From positions 5,369,421-5,433,420 of the forward strand of contig NC_044920.1 of NCBI RefSeq assembly GCF_003576645.1: DNA of 64,000 bases, in the 5' to 3' direction. Under the pieces are notes generated by a model that saw only the letters and a list, made by a program, of their open reading frames with translations, was not told where the DNA came from and searched no databases. Every line of letters starts with the position of its first letter. Positions within the stretch are counted from its first letter, which is position 1. The DNA comes from Ipomoea triloba. Its lineage: Eukaryota; Streptophyta; Magnoliopsida; Solanales; Convolvulaceae. Shown one piece after another: positions 11,474 to 23,040 of the stretch. The translations under genes and the position numbers were made by a program.

Positions 11474-11884
11474 TTACTGTATATATATTAGTTTTATAGT
11501 ATATATTAGCTACTGTATATATATAGAAATTGTGGCGGTCGACGATTGAGGAGGAGTAGGCCACAGTTTAGAAATTGTGGATTCCAAATTGAAATTTTGG
11601 AAATTAGAGATTTGAAACTGAGGATTTTGGACTTTGGAAATTTTTTTTTTTGAACAAATTAGAAAATTGTTAATATTTGACTTTGGACCCATTAAAATTA
11701 AAATTTTGATATTAAACGGTCTGGCCCAAGAATCCGGTGGGTTAGCCCAACTCAACCCAATAACCCTATAGGGCCAGCCCAATTATCTTGCTTTTTTATT
11801 CGGTTGATATTTTTAGGTTTTAGCCCTATAATTTTTAAGGTTTATTGGCCAACCCATTGGTTTAGAGCTAAATTGACATCCCTG
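10711..11884. mobile_element. TIR element, hAT-like ends, non-autonomous
   Basis: The ends are GGAGGGATGTCAATT (left) and CAGGGATGTCAATT (right, reversed), bordered by GTGCA on both sides (10706-10710 and 11885-11889). Internal GGGCTAA/TTAGCCC-type motifs recur in both orientations near the ends. A self-complementary CCGATCGATAATT... stretch lies near 11285-11330. An (AT)n run sits at about 11415-11470. No transposase is visible. The five-base border repeat is shorter than the usual hAT 8 bp, so the family call is uncertain. Confidence 0.5.
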
Positions 11885-11890
11885 GTGCAT

Positions 11891-11892
<2 letters not shown>

Positions 11893-11936
<44 letters not shown>
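11893..11936. repeat. (AT)n microsatellite
   Basis: About 22 AT units without interruption. Confidence 0.9.
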
Positions 11937-11939
<3 letters not shown>

Positions 11940-12290
11940 GTTCAACATTCCACATACTAAATTTCATGGAAAAGCAATAAAACAAATAAGCCCTTGCTGC
12001 CAAATCCAAAATCCCAGTTCAACATCAAGAAAATTCTCACATCGGTAATACTAGTAGCCTATTTGGTTCGCTGAAAAATATTTGAAAAGGAATGGAATTG
12101 AAATTCTATGAAAACTAAATTCCAAGAATATGGATTCCATTGTTTGATTGGTGAAAAAGAAATTACTAAGAATATAAATTCAATTGTTTGGTTGAATTTG
12201 GAATGGTAAGGAATTGTGAATATAAAGATCAATATGCCCTTAACAACAACAAGAACAACAACAACAACAATAATAATAATAAGGAGAAAA

Positions 12291-15200
12291 TAAACTAATT
12301 ACAACAAATCAAGATTAACTTCAATTTTTCCTCTCTAGCGCGGTCTAGGGTTTCGCTTTTTCCTCCTAGGGTTTCCAAGGTCTTTTGCTTCCTGTAAGTT
12401 TTCTCAGGTATATCTCCTGTATTTTTCTCCCGTGTGAACGGGCTTTTACGATTCCAGGCGTGATTCCGATGAGCTGCATGGCTACTGCGTCGTCGTCTGA
12501 AGGTGTGGCGGCCGTTACCGCCCGGTGGGCGGACATGGCTCTGGACGAGGAGGAAGAGGCTTTTCAGCCAGTGATAGCGGCGGAGCCTGATGGAGGAGGA
12601 GACGGGTTGCGACCTGGCCTATGGTAGGTCGTTTTCTCACAGATAAGTTGGTTAAGTTGGAATATATGCGACAGGTTCTTGCGTCGGTGTGGAAACCGGT
12701 GAAGGGTGTACAGGTAACGGAATTGCAACCAAACTTATTCATGTTTGTGTTCTTTCATGCTTCGGATTTGCAATACGTTATGGATGAGGGCCCTTGGTCT
12801 TTCGGTGGACATATGGATTCAGCTTCATGGTTTGCCGATCGGTTATACGTCGGTCGCAATCCAGGAGCAGATTGGGAATTTTATCGAAACCTTTTTGAAG
12901 GCTGACGAGCGGTTTGTGGGAGCCCCATGGCTGGACTTCTACCGCATTCGAGTCGCACTGCCGATGGACAAACCTTTGAAAAGGAGAATGAAGTTACTGA
13001 AGCGAGACAAGTCTTGGAGTTGGATTCTTTTCCGGTATGAACATCTCCATAACTTCTATTTTTGCTGTGGGATGCTTGGGCATGTGTATAAATTTTGTTT
13101 GCGGGCGAGAGAAGCTAGAATCCCCGTAGAACAGTTTCCGTTTGGCCTGGAATTACGTGCAGGCGTGAAACGGGGTCCGTGGGGCGTGGGGGATAGTTGG
13201 CTTGTTCCAGTCGGCGGGCCGCCGCGTGCTGTTGACGGTGAGCGTGTTGGTTCGACGGGCAGTGTTGTGGCGGCTACTACACTTGTCACGCCTGAGAGGC
13301 AGGAGGCAGAGATGGGGGTGGTGGCAGTCTCTAAGAGGAGACGGGAGGGCTCAGGTGGTGGAGTCAGGCGCCAAACGAATGGAGGTGGTGATGTTCATAT
13401 GACCGAAGTGTCAAAAAACTTGCATGTGGCGGGTTCTGGTTCCCAGACCCGCCCATCATCATGAGTACACTGAGCTGGAACTGTCGTGGCTTGGGCAATC
13501 CACGCACAGTTCGAGAGATAGTGGACCTTGTGTCCCGTAAGAAGCCTGAGTTTGTCTTCCTCATGGAGACTAAGGTGGGCCAGTTGCATGCTGAAAGGCT
13601 CCGTGTGAAGTTAGGGTTTGAAGGGTTGTTCTACGTTGATAGTGTGGGCCGTAGTGGAGGCTTAGCTTTGTTCTGGAGGAGAAATAACACTGCTAGATTG
13701 CTGAGCTTTTCGAAAAATCATATTGATATTGAGGTCAGTATATCAGGGCTAGGCGAGTGGAGAATGACTGGCTTTTATGGTTTTCCGGAACGTGGTCGGA
13801 GAAGTGCTTCATGGGATCTGCTATGAACCTTAGCTGGCAGATCATCGTTACCTTGGGTGGTGTTGGGTGATTTTAATGACCTTCTCTTTCAGCATGAGAA
13901 ACGTGGGGGTAATCCGCATCCTGACAACCTTCTTCGTGGATTCGGGGAAGTCGTGGATGAATGCGGTTTAGTCCAGTTACCCATGCAGGGTTATCAGTTC
14001 ACATGGGAGAGGGGCAGGGGTTCTGAGGAGTGGATGGAGGAGCGTTTGGATAAAGTTCTCGCATGTGCTGATTGGAGTAACTCTTCGCCGGATGCCAGTG
14101 TCACTAATATTCTGACCCGCACATCTGATCATTCGGCTCTCTTTCTAGGAGTAAGGGATTGTGGGCGGTTTGGAATGCTGGCAAGCGGTTTAAATTTGAA
14201 ATGGCATGGATTCATGATGAGGGTTGTAGAGAACAAGTGGAGGCTGCGTGGCAGGAAGGCAGATCAGCCGGTTTGTTAGGCTGCCTCCAGCATTGTGGTG
14301 ATAGGCTTCTCAGTTGGGGTGGTGAACATTTTCATAAGTTTGGTAGCAAGATCAGAAGCCTTCGATATGAGCAGACAAAGTTGAGAGGCCAACTGGATCC
14401 TGCTTCTCTAGTGAAATATCAGCAGCTTGAAACTACGTTGTGTCAGTTAGAGGTTCAGGAGGATGCATTCTAGAGGCAAAGGGCTAAACAGCACTGGCTC
14501 AAGGGTGCGGATGCAAATACTAAATTCTTCCACAGGTATGCCTCTGCACGTAAAAAGAAAAATACTCTTACTAGGTTAAAAAATAATTCTGGTATGTGGG
14601 TGGAGAATGATGAGTTGAATGCTACTGTAATTGATTATTTCCATGACATTTTTACATCTAATGTTTCGGCTACCAACTTGGATCCTTTCTTTACATCTGT
14701 AATTCCCCGTGTTACCCAAGAACATAATACTGCCCTGCTTAGACCTTTTGAATTAGAGGAAGTGAAGTTTGCCCTGTTCTCAATGTTTCCTGACAAGGCC
14801 CCAGGTCCGGATGGTATGAATCTAGGTTTCTATCAACACTATTGGGATGTGGTTGGGGGTGATGTTACTGCTTTTGTTTTGAATTGTTTGAACAGTACCT
14901 CCTTTCCAGCTGGCCTGAATGAGACAAATGTAGTTCTTATCTCAAAGAAGAAGTGCCCGGAACTGGTGTCTGATCTCCGCTCCATTGCTTTATGTAATGT
15001 GGTTTATAAGATCATGGCAAAAATGGTGGCAAACCGTATGAAACCGTTGTTGGATGATATCATATCTGACTCTCAGAGTGCGTTCATCCCCAATAGACTC
15101 ATTACGGATAATATTATGATTGCTGCGGAGGTAGGTCATTTTTTGAACAGGAAGCATTGTGGTATTGTAGGGTGGGGTGCACTCAAACTGGATATGGGAA

Positions 15201-17526
15201 AGGCATATGACAGAATGGAGTGGTCTTTTCTCCGTCAAATGCTTTTGGCACTGGGCTTTGTTGTTGAATGGGTAAATCTGATAATGCTATGTGTTTCCAC
15301 AGTGTCCTATAATTTTTTGGTGAATGGTAATAATGTTGGACAGGTTGTTCCCACAAGAGGTATTAGGCAAGGGGACCCTCTTTCCCCTTACTTATTCATT
15401 ATTTGTGCTGAGGGCCTTTCTTTGCTACTGCAACAAGCAGAGGCTTAAGGCTCTTTTCATGGATGCAGGGTAGCCAGGGGTGCTCCTCCTATTTCACACT
15501 TGTTTTTTGCGGATGACAGTTTGTTGTTTTTTAGAGCTAATGCTGAAGAGGCAGGGGTTATCAAACAGTGTCTAACTCACTATGAGGCTATGTCAGGTCA
15601 GGCTATTAATTTCCATAAGTCAAGTGTATGTTTCAGCAGGAACACCTCAAAAGCAGACAGGGATGGTGTGGCATCAGTACTAGGTGTTGCTCAGGCACCC
15701 AATTTTGGGAAATACTTGGGACTCCCTTCTTTCATTGGGAGGGAGAAAAGAGCAGTATTTTCATACATTGAGGACAAGATTAAACAACGGATTGGATCCT
15801 GGAATAAGCGGCTGATTTCACAGGCAGGGAAAAAGGTATTACTTAAGAGTGTTGCCCAATCCATGCCCACATTTTCAATGAGTGTATTTCTGTTACCAGA
15901 TTCAGTTTGCTCGTCTATTGAACGAATAATGAACAGGTACTGGTGGGGTACTGGGAATGAAAGAGGTATACATTAGAAGGCTTGGGACAGGATGTGCAAC
16001 TCAAAGAAATTTGGTGGTTTGGGATTTAAGGATCTCAGGGCTTTTAATCTGGCGATGTTAGGGAAGCAGGCTTGGCGTTTCTTAACAAGGCCACGATCCC
16101 TTGTCACAAGAATCTATAAAGCTAGGTATTTTCCTAAAACATCTTTTGTGGAGGCTACTTTGGGTGGTAATCCAAGTTTCTGCTGGAGGAGTATCATGGC
16201 TACCCATGAGTTAATCTGCAGTGGTATACGGAGAAGGATTGGTGATGGGAGATCCACTTTAATCTGGGGCACCCATGGCTGCCTGATGACCCATCCCCTA
16301 TGGTCCAGTCTTCCATGCCCAGTGTACTTAATGGCTCTCTTGTTTCCGGATTAATCGATCCCGTTTTTGGATAATGGGATATCTCTATTTTGGAAGACTT
16401 GTTCACCCCAGCTGACATTGACCGCATTATGTCTGTTCCAATTAGTCCACATCATGAGGACTCCTGGTTTTGGTTGGGTGACCCGAAAGGGTGTTATACA
16501 GTGAAAGAAGGTTATAGACGTATTATGGGAGACATTGCAATTCAACCTGGGGTATACGATAAATGGTTACATCTTTGGAAGATCAAGTGCCCTGCTAAGT
16601 GGAAGATTCTTATATGGAGAGTTCTATCTAATATTCTCCCCACTACTACCAATCTCATTTTGAAGAGGGTGGAGATTGATCCAACATGTCCAATGTGTGA
16701 CACTTTTCATGAGAACATCATGCATTCTTTAATTTTGTGTGAATTTTCAAGACTTGTTTGGCATGAAAGTGCTTTGCATATACCTAGTGTGATTGGTGAT
16801 GAGTTTCTTGATTGGTTTGAAAATGCCATTACCGTGCTCACCAATGAAGACATGTTTGTTACTCTAGCAGTGCTATATCACATTTGGAGGGCCCGGAACC
16901 ATGCTGTTTGGGATGGTTACCTGCCGTCGCCGGCTCGGGTGTGGCGAGAAGCCAATGCTGCTGTTGCTGCTTGGAGACACGTCCACGGCTCACAAGCTCC
17001 ACACCAGTCATAGACGACCACACTGCCGATACCTGGGGACGGGCTGCCGCGCTGCTTCTTCGACGCCGGCTTTCGGAGTCAGTCCAGAACTGCCACAGTT
17101 GGAGCGGTGCTGTTGGCCCCCACTGGCGAGTTCGTAGCTTCTTTCAACGCACAGCTTCCTTCTTGCTTTTCGCCCCTCATGGCGGAATCGTTGGCGTGTA
17201 AGGAGGTTTTGTCTTGGCTCAAAGATCGTGGAATGCCGGCGATGTGCATTCTTACGGATTGTTCCACGCTCAGGGACTTGCTTGTTTTGAATACCACGGG
17301 GCTATTTTCATATGTTGATTTTTCAATTCAAGCTTCTAAAACTCTTATGTTATCGTTTGAATCTTGTTCGGTTTCTTTAATTCCTAGATCTCATAATAGG
17401 GGTGCTCATGCACTAGCCGCTGCGGCTTTCTCGCAGGAGGCTCCAATGTACTGGGACTCTGTCCCTCCGAACTCTATTGTTCATTTGATAATCTACCGAT
17501 CGATTTTGGTTTTCAAAAAAAAAAAA
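12291..17526 (+). mobile_element. Full-length L1 LINE (LINE-B) with TSD
   Basis: An approximately 5.2-kb element with a 5' UTR, ORF1, ORF2 and an A tract at about 17515-17526. AATAATAAGGAGAAAA at 12275-12290 is matched by AATAATAAGGAAAAA at 17525-17539, a target-site duplication of at least 11 exact bases. The 5' UTR begins with C/T-rich leader sequence containing two TAGGGTTTC-type motifs. Both ORFs are decayed. Confidence 0.88.
12470..13464 (+). pseudogene. LINE-B ORF1: DUF4283-like and CCHC zinc knuckle
   Basis: ORF1 proteins of plant L1 elements bind the element RNA. The open pieces are 12470-12627, 12621-12905 and 12745-13464, so two frameshifts separate an Ala/Glu-rich N-terminus, a DUF4283-like part ('WKPVKGVQVTELQPNLFMF', 'VMDEGPWSFGGH') and a C-terminal part with a CCHC-type knuckle ('FCCGMLGHVYKFC'). 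The last piece ends in a basic region. The stop TGA at 13462-13464 overlaps the start codon of ORF2. I chose 12470 because ATGAGCTGCATGG is the first ATG followed by typical ORF1 composition; 12385 and 12479 are alternatives. Confidence 0.75.
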
Positions 17527-17529
17527 TAA
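13461..17529 (+). pseudogene. LINE-B ORF2: endonuclease, RT, zf-RVT, RNase H (broken)
   Basis: ORF2 begins at ATG 13461 with an apurinic endonuclease domain ('LSWNCRGLGNPRTV', 'VFLMETKVG', 'VLGDFNDLL', 'TRTSDHSALFL'). The RT domain follows ('DKAPGPDGMN', 'LVSDLRSIALCNVVYKIMAK', 'IRQGDPLSPYLF', 'FADDSLLFF' at about 15508-15534, catalytic Asp pair intact). A zf-RVT knuckle ('CPMCDTFHENIMHSLILC', about 16690-16744) and a C-terminal RNase H come next. Stops or shifts lie near 13824, 14155, 14471, 15446, 15974, 16330-16390 and 17011. Open pieces are 13461-13826, 13857-14279, 14159-14473, 14594-15448, 15500-15976, 15992-16354, 16390-17013 and 17107-17529. The enzyme cannot be made whole, but domain order is complete. 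Confidence 0.88.
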
Positions 17530-17539
17530 TAAGGAAAAA

Positions 17540-18500
17540 GGGTCAAATAGACCATCGAACTATTAGTGTTTGTGCAATTGGACCATTGAACAAAAAAAGT
17601 GTGCAATTAAACCATTTAACTCTATAAATTTGTGGAGATAACATTTTTAGCAGGTTGCTTTCAGGTTAAATAGGTAAGATGAATGACATGGCATTTATGT
17701 GCCAATTTTTAATATTTAAATTAATTTACTATGAGTTTAATATTCAACTCTACCCAAAACACATCTCCCATCTTCTTCATCTTCAACCCCTATACAGTAC
17801 AACCGAGGCAACTTGCAACCGCGCACTCACATGGACAAATGGAACCCACCCCCCTCTCTCCCACTTCGTTGCATTCGGCAAAATCAACAGAACTAAACAG
17901 AGACAATAATGAGGTGATTGGAGTATTATTTAAAGGAAAATAATTTGTAAGTTATATTTTAAAACCATAAAATATAAAACCCAACATGTGCATCTATCAG
18001 ATATCAAATGCATTTCTTATTAATTCTTTAGAGAAAGAGAGCAGTGACAACAGGCAATGACACAATGATAGAGAAAGCGGTAAACAATTTGCCGAGTATG
18101 GTTATGTATGTAGAGTTGTGTCGTGGGCCTCCTGGCTTATATTTGGAGTTAGAGAATGTGACCATACTATTGTGAATGAAAGCCAGGATCAAAACGTTTA
18201 ATGCAGTGTATTTTTTCAAAACACTGTTGTGAGGGAGTGTAAGCGTGTGAATTTTATTAAAACAATACAAATAAAATGAATATATAAAAAATATAGCATT
18301 AAAAAGTTCTAATTAAAAAATTTTAAATAACACCTATATTGATATTTTTATTTTAATGTATTAAATTAGCATAAAATTATATTAAATCAACCTAATTACC
18401 AACGACAATTGAACTAATTCTTTTTCAAACTTTTCATGTACATAAAAGTAAATTTTGGTGCAAAATAAAACAAAAATAAATCTCATTGTTATTTGTAATT
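17540..18500. other. Intergenic repeat-rich spacer
   Basis: The first 120 bases contain two near-repeats of an 'AATTRRACCATT.AAC' motif, seen often in plant spacer repeats. The rest is AT-rich. Small ORFs at 17679-17943 and 18028-18270 show no recognisable domain. Confidence 0.45.
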
Positions 18501-18593
18501 CTATTTTTCATAATTATATTGCTATATATATAGATCTCTATTCTTTTTAGAGTCATTAAAGATGATTATAGTTATTCTTTTCGTTCTCTTTTT

Positions 18594-18725
18594 AGCAATA
18601 AATAAATATAAATAAATAAATAAATAAATGTATGTATGTATNAGCAATAAATAAATATAAATAAATAAATAAATAAATGTATGTATGTATGTATGTATGT
18701 ATGTATGTATGTGTGTGTGTGTGTT

Positions 18726-18774
<49 letters not shown>
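18594..18774. repeat. Compound microsatellite with contig join
   Basis: (AAAT)n runs into (GTAT)n, (GT)n and (TA)n. Bases 18594-18641 repeat exactly as 18643-18690 on either side of the N at 18642, which marks an unmerged contig overlap. Confidence 0.9.
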
Positions 18775-18777
<3 letters not shown>

Positions 18778-18920
18778 GAAGAAAAAAAATATACCAAATA
18801 GCAATGAGATTGTACTTGATATATTTTATTTTTTACTTTGTAACAAAATTTCTCAATATGTGCATAGAAAGATTAAAAAATTATTTCAGTTAAAGTAATG
18901 CGTGTGTCAGTGTGTGTGTC

Positions 18921-19253
18921 TATATATATATTCGAATCAAATTATTATTTTAAAACAAATGAAATTAAAAATATCTATAATAAAAAAAATACTAAATTGA
19001 ATAGAAGATTTCAATTTTATCTTATTAGAATAATATAGTAATTTAATGGTAATAGAATTTATAAAAGAGAAAAATATAAATTCAATTAAAAAAAATTCTA
19101 AATCAAAATTGATATGTGAAATTTAATTTATTCTAATAACATAAAATTGAAATCTTCTATTCAATTTAGTATTTTGTATTATAGATATTTTTAATTTTAT
19201 TTGTTTTATTTTTTGAATTTTAATTAAAATGTTAAAAATAAAATAATTTAATT

Positions 19254-19260
<7 letters not shown>
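18921..19260. mobile_element. Foldback MITE in a TA tract
   Basis: The arms 18930-19040 and 19125-19255 are near-complete inverted repeats; one end reads ATCAAATTATTATTTTA and the opposite end is its diverged complement. Both sides abut TA-rich tracts, suggesting insertion at TA. No ORF of substance. Confidence 0.6.

Positions 19261-19319
<59 letters not shown>
19256..19319. repeat. (TA)n microsatellite ending at N 19320
   Basis: About 32 TA units lead directly into the single N at 19320, so the true length is unknown. Confidence 0.9.
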
Positions 19320-19320
19320 N

Positions 19321-20195
19321 ATCTACTATACTAATAAGAGCCAAAGAGAGTTAGGCCTAAAATGGGTAGAAAAAATGGCGGTCAAATTATTTAATCAAAT
19401 GGATGGTTCAGATGAATTATTTAATCAAATAGATGGTTAAGATAATTCAGATTAATATTATTAATAGAGATTACCTAATTTAACCTTACTTTTATGATTA
19501 TCCGTTAAGTTTTCCGTTAAATATTCTCTTCTTCGTTAATACTCCGTTAACTTTTAACTTACCCATTAATTTCTATAAGAAAGATCTTAGGTTCGAACCT
19601 CATCTCAATCAAATTTGACAAATTAAGTTTCTCACTCTATTTACTCTTATTAAATTAAATAAATTAGTAGCTACAACAAAAAATGATACATATGTATTTT
19701 TTTAATTTAGAATTATGTGTCCACAATACCTTTGTTTGAAAAATTTATTCATTATCAAAAATTTAAATTAAATAAGAGAAATAATTTTATTAGTTATATT
19801 GTAGACACATAATTCTAAATTAAAGAAATACATATGTATCATTTTTTGTTGTAGCTACTAATTTATTTAATTTAATAAGAGTAAAATAGAGTGAGAAACT
19901 TAATTATGTCAAATTTGATTGAGATGAGGTTCGAACCTAAGACCTTTCTTATAGAAATTAATGGGTAAGTTAAAAGTTAACGGAATATTAACGGAGAAGA
20001 GAATATTTAATGGAAAACTTAACGGATAATCATAAAAGTAAGTTTAAATTAGGTAATCTCTATTAATAATATTAATCTGAATTATCTTAACCATCTATTT
20101 GATTAAATAATTCATCTGAACCATCCATTTGATTAAATAATTTGACCGCCATTTTTTCTACCCATTTTAGGCCTAACTCTCTTTGGCTCTTATTA

Positions 20196-20200
<5 letters not shown>
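19321..20200. repeat. Large palindrome made of two copies of the dispersed repeat
   Basis: The left arm, about 19325-19720, is the same repeat as 203-600. The right arm, about 19802-20198, is its near-perfect reverse complement, with a spacer of about 80 bases. The right arm ends in TTAGTATATATA and a (TA)n run (20199-20240). Both arms face outward with the CTAATAAGAGCC end. Confidence 0.8.
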
Positions 20201-20240
<40 letters not shown>

Positions 20241-20243
<3 letters not shown>

Positions 20244-20887
20244 GATAGTATAGTAGATATATAGTAGATCTTACTAGTATGTAGCATTAATAAAAGAGAT
20301 ATAAACTGAGCAATCACTTCAGTAATAAATTAAAAAAAAAATATTGTAAAATATAACCCCTAATAATGCATCAAAACTATACGATTTTTGTACTCCTAAT
20401 TTAATGTTGTATATACCGTTATTTATTCTCTTCACTACAAGTAGCATTTAGCTTATGTAGCTTAACTGCAGCATATCTATGTTCTACTAAATCAAAAGTT
20501 AGCCCAACATTTTGATTTGAAAAAAAAAAAATATTTGTTGATTTTACGGCTGCGCTACAACCGTTTCGATTGACCAACACTACTGTAGAACTTTTGAAAA
20601 TTTATTGAGGAAAAAATACAAGTATAATAAGGAGAACACTTATACTTGTAATAAATTCAGAACCCTTAAGAACATGACCCCACGGGGATTTATGAATCAT
20701 TGTACAATTCAATCTAGGAAACTAACAAGCATCCTCATCTCCACGCTTCGTGTGAACCATAGAGAATACAATGTCAAAAGTAACAAGCATCCTCATCGGC
20801 CGATCGAGGTCGGTGCTCGGCCGAGTGAAGGGTCTTCTCGTTGGCCCGTCCTTTTCCTTTTAATTCTATCCATCCAACTAAACACCT
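20241..20887. other. Intergenic, no gene seen
   Basis: AT-rich to about 20600. Then a more mixed stretch contains a 15-base duplicate AACAAGCATCCTCAT (about 20726 and 20781) and a GC-rich patch near 20797-20840. The 95-aa ORF at 20605-20892 has no recognisable domain. Confidence 0.4.
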
Positions 20888-20994
20888 TATAATTACCTTT
20901 ATGGTTAAGCAATAAATTCAGATATCCAATAATAAAGCAAAACTATGACTTAGCTTACTTGTATTAAAATCATATACACGCAACCCATGGTCTC

Positions 20995-21666
20995 TTTTTT
21001 TTTTTTGAACTCAAACACTATTTTTCATTACGTAATAGGGAACTCAAAGGTACAAGTTGAGGGCTCAAAGAGCCAATACCTAGAGTCTCTATACAAAAAT
21101 GTGGATTTGGCCAACTCATGGGCCTGAGTATTCAATTCCTAGTCCTAGCTACAAATTTTATGGACACATGATTGAGCGAAGCCATGATCGCCTTGCATTC
21201 CTTTGTGATTACACCAACATAGGAGCGGTCATCGACATGGCTATTTAGGCTATTACACGCATTCATGCTGTCCGAAAAATTTGTAACCGAACCCCAGCCT
21301 TGGCCTTTAATCGATGATAGTGCCTCTTTGATTGCCCAAAGTTCAGCCAAGTAGGGATCCATGCAGCAGATTCTCGTACCCGCACGGCCCCTACATATTG
21401 ATTTGCGCTATTTTGAACAATAGCACTATAGCCAGCCAAACCTTGGCCTTCAAACAAGGCTGCATCAACGAAGCACCGCAGACCAGAACCAAGGTGACAT
21501 TGTTCATTCCTTACGGTTGGTATTAATGCCTTTTTTTTTTTTTTTTTAGCTTGAGCCTCTTGCCATGATCCTATCCAACCTTGAGCTTGGTGCCCTATCT
21601 TGTTAGCATTAACGGTTTGCTGTTCCATACCAGATCGTTTCTTGCGCACTAGATAGACCAAATGAT
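20995..21666 (-). mobile_element. 5'-truncated LINE tail (RNase H) with TSD
   Basis: Read on the minus strand this is a LINE 3' end with an RNase H domain ('CFVDAALFEGQGLAGYSAI', then 'LAELWAIKEALSSIKGQ', then 'NFSDSMNACNSL') in two frames, ending in a poly-A tract (T run at 20995-21006). The 11-bp direct repeat CCCATGGTCTC borders it (20984-20994 and 21667-21677). A second A tract lies inside (T run at about 21531-21547). It is inserted in the duplicated GH3 intron and is absent from the 46.6-kb copy. Confidence 0.82.
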
Positions 21667-21734
21667 CCCATGGTCTCCTTTATTTGGATAGATTTTGGTC
21701 ATTTTGGACAAATTTATCTTAAAGTTGTCATGCT

Positions 21735-21740
<6 letters not shown>

Positions 21741-21795
<55 letters not shown>
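21741..21795. repeat. (AAT)n microsatellite
   Basis: About 18 AAT units in the duplicated GH3 intron region. Confidence 0.9.
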
Positions 21796-21800
<5 letters not shown>

Positions 21801-22285
21801 TAATACTATTATTTTCATCTTGATTTAATTTTTTATTAAATATGAAAAGAACCAATCATACATTGCTGATTGCATCACTATATTTATAATTGCTCAATAA
21901 TGAGTAAATAAATAGATAAATAAATATTGATATGTTGAACAGATACAACATTGTAAAACAAAAATGATGTGTGCATGATTTCATTAAATAATATCACAAG
22001 TAAAACAACTTCATTAAATAGGTGTTAAACAATGGTACAAATTAAAATTGCAATAACTGATGTGATTTCATATCACTATCATTGTCTATAATTTTATATA
22101 TCTCTTCCTCAAAGCGTTACAATAATTGATGTGATTTCATACCGGTGACATTGTCTATCATCTAATATTAGTTATATATTCCTTCCTCAAAACGTTAAAA
22201 TACTTGATGTGATTTCGTACCAGTGACATTGTCTATCATCAATACTTGATGTGATTTCGTACCAGTGACATTGTCTATCATCTTA

Positions 22286-22866
22286 ACTTGATGTGATTTC
22301 GTACCAGTGACATTGTCTATCATCTTATATTAGTTATATATCCCTTCCTCAAAACATTACAATACAATACTTGATGTGATTTCGTACCAGTGACATTGTC
22401 TATCATCTTATATTAGTTATATATCCCTTCCTCAAAACATTACAATACAATACTTGATGTGATTTCGTACCAGTGACATTGTCTATCATCTTATATTAGT
22501 TATATATCCCTTCCTCAAAACATTACAATACAATACTTGATGTGATTTCGTACCAGTGACATTGTCTATCATCTTATATTAGTTATATATCCCTTCCTCA
22601 AAACATTACAATACAATACTTGATGTGATTTCGTACCAGTGACATTGTCTATCATCTTATATTAGTTATATATCCCTTCCTCAAAACATTACAATACAAT
22701 ACTTGATGTGATTTCGTACCAGTGACATTGTCTATCATCTTATATTAGTTATATATCCCTTCCTCAAAACATTACAATACAATACTTGATGTGATTTCGT
22801 ACCAGTGACATTGTCTATCATCTTATATTAGTTATATATCCCTTCCTCAAAACATTACAATACAAT
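22286..22866 (+). repeat. 83-bp minisatellite, seven near-identical units
   Basis: Units begin ACTTGATGTGATTTCGTACC at 22286, 22369, 22452, 22535, 22618, 22701 and 22784. Shorter and more diverged units precede them from about 22130. The array is intronic relative to the GH3 gene. The homologous interval at 47250-47665 has about five diverged units. Confidence 0.93.
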
Positions 22867-22915
22867 ACTTGATGTGATTTTGTACTAATCTTACATATAT
22901 ATTTCTCCATCGAAA

Positions 22916-23040
22916 CATTATTAAAATTTATTTATTAATTTTGCAGAGATCCTCAAACATTATTAAAATTTATTTATTAATTTTGCAGAGATCCTCAACT
23001 AGTATTAAAATTTATTTATTAATTTTGCAGAGATCCTCAA
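22916..23040 (+). repeat. Triplicated intron end and splice acceptor
   Basis: The unit TTATTTATTAATTTTGCAG plus AGATCCTCAA appears three times (ends at about 22952, 22995 and 23040). The other GH3 copy has only one (47700-47740). Each unit offers a TTTTGCAG acceptor followed by the first exon-2 codons. Confidence 0.85.

Noticed and set aside
18522..18898. ORFs rich in Tyr-Ile and Met-Tyr-Val-Cys repeats
   Set aside because: They are translations of (TA)n, (GTAT)n and (GT)n microsatellites, as are those at 19123-19344, 20087-20317 and 24322-24663.
22286..22866. CRISPR-like regularly spaced repeat
   Set aside because: Units are contiguous 83-bp tandem copies without unique spacers, lie in plant DNA and have no cas genes nearby.
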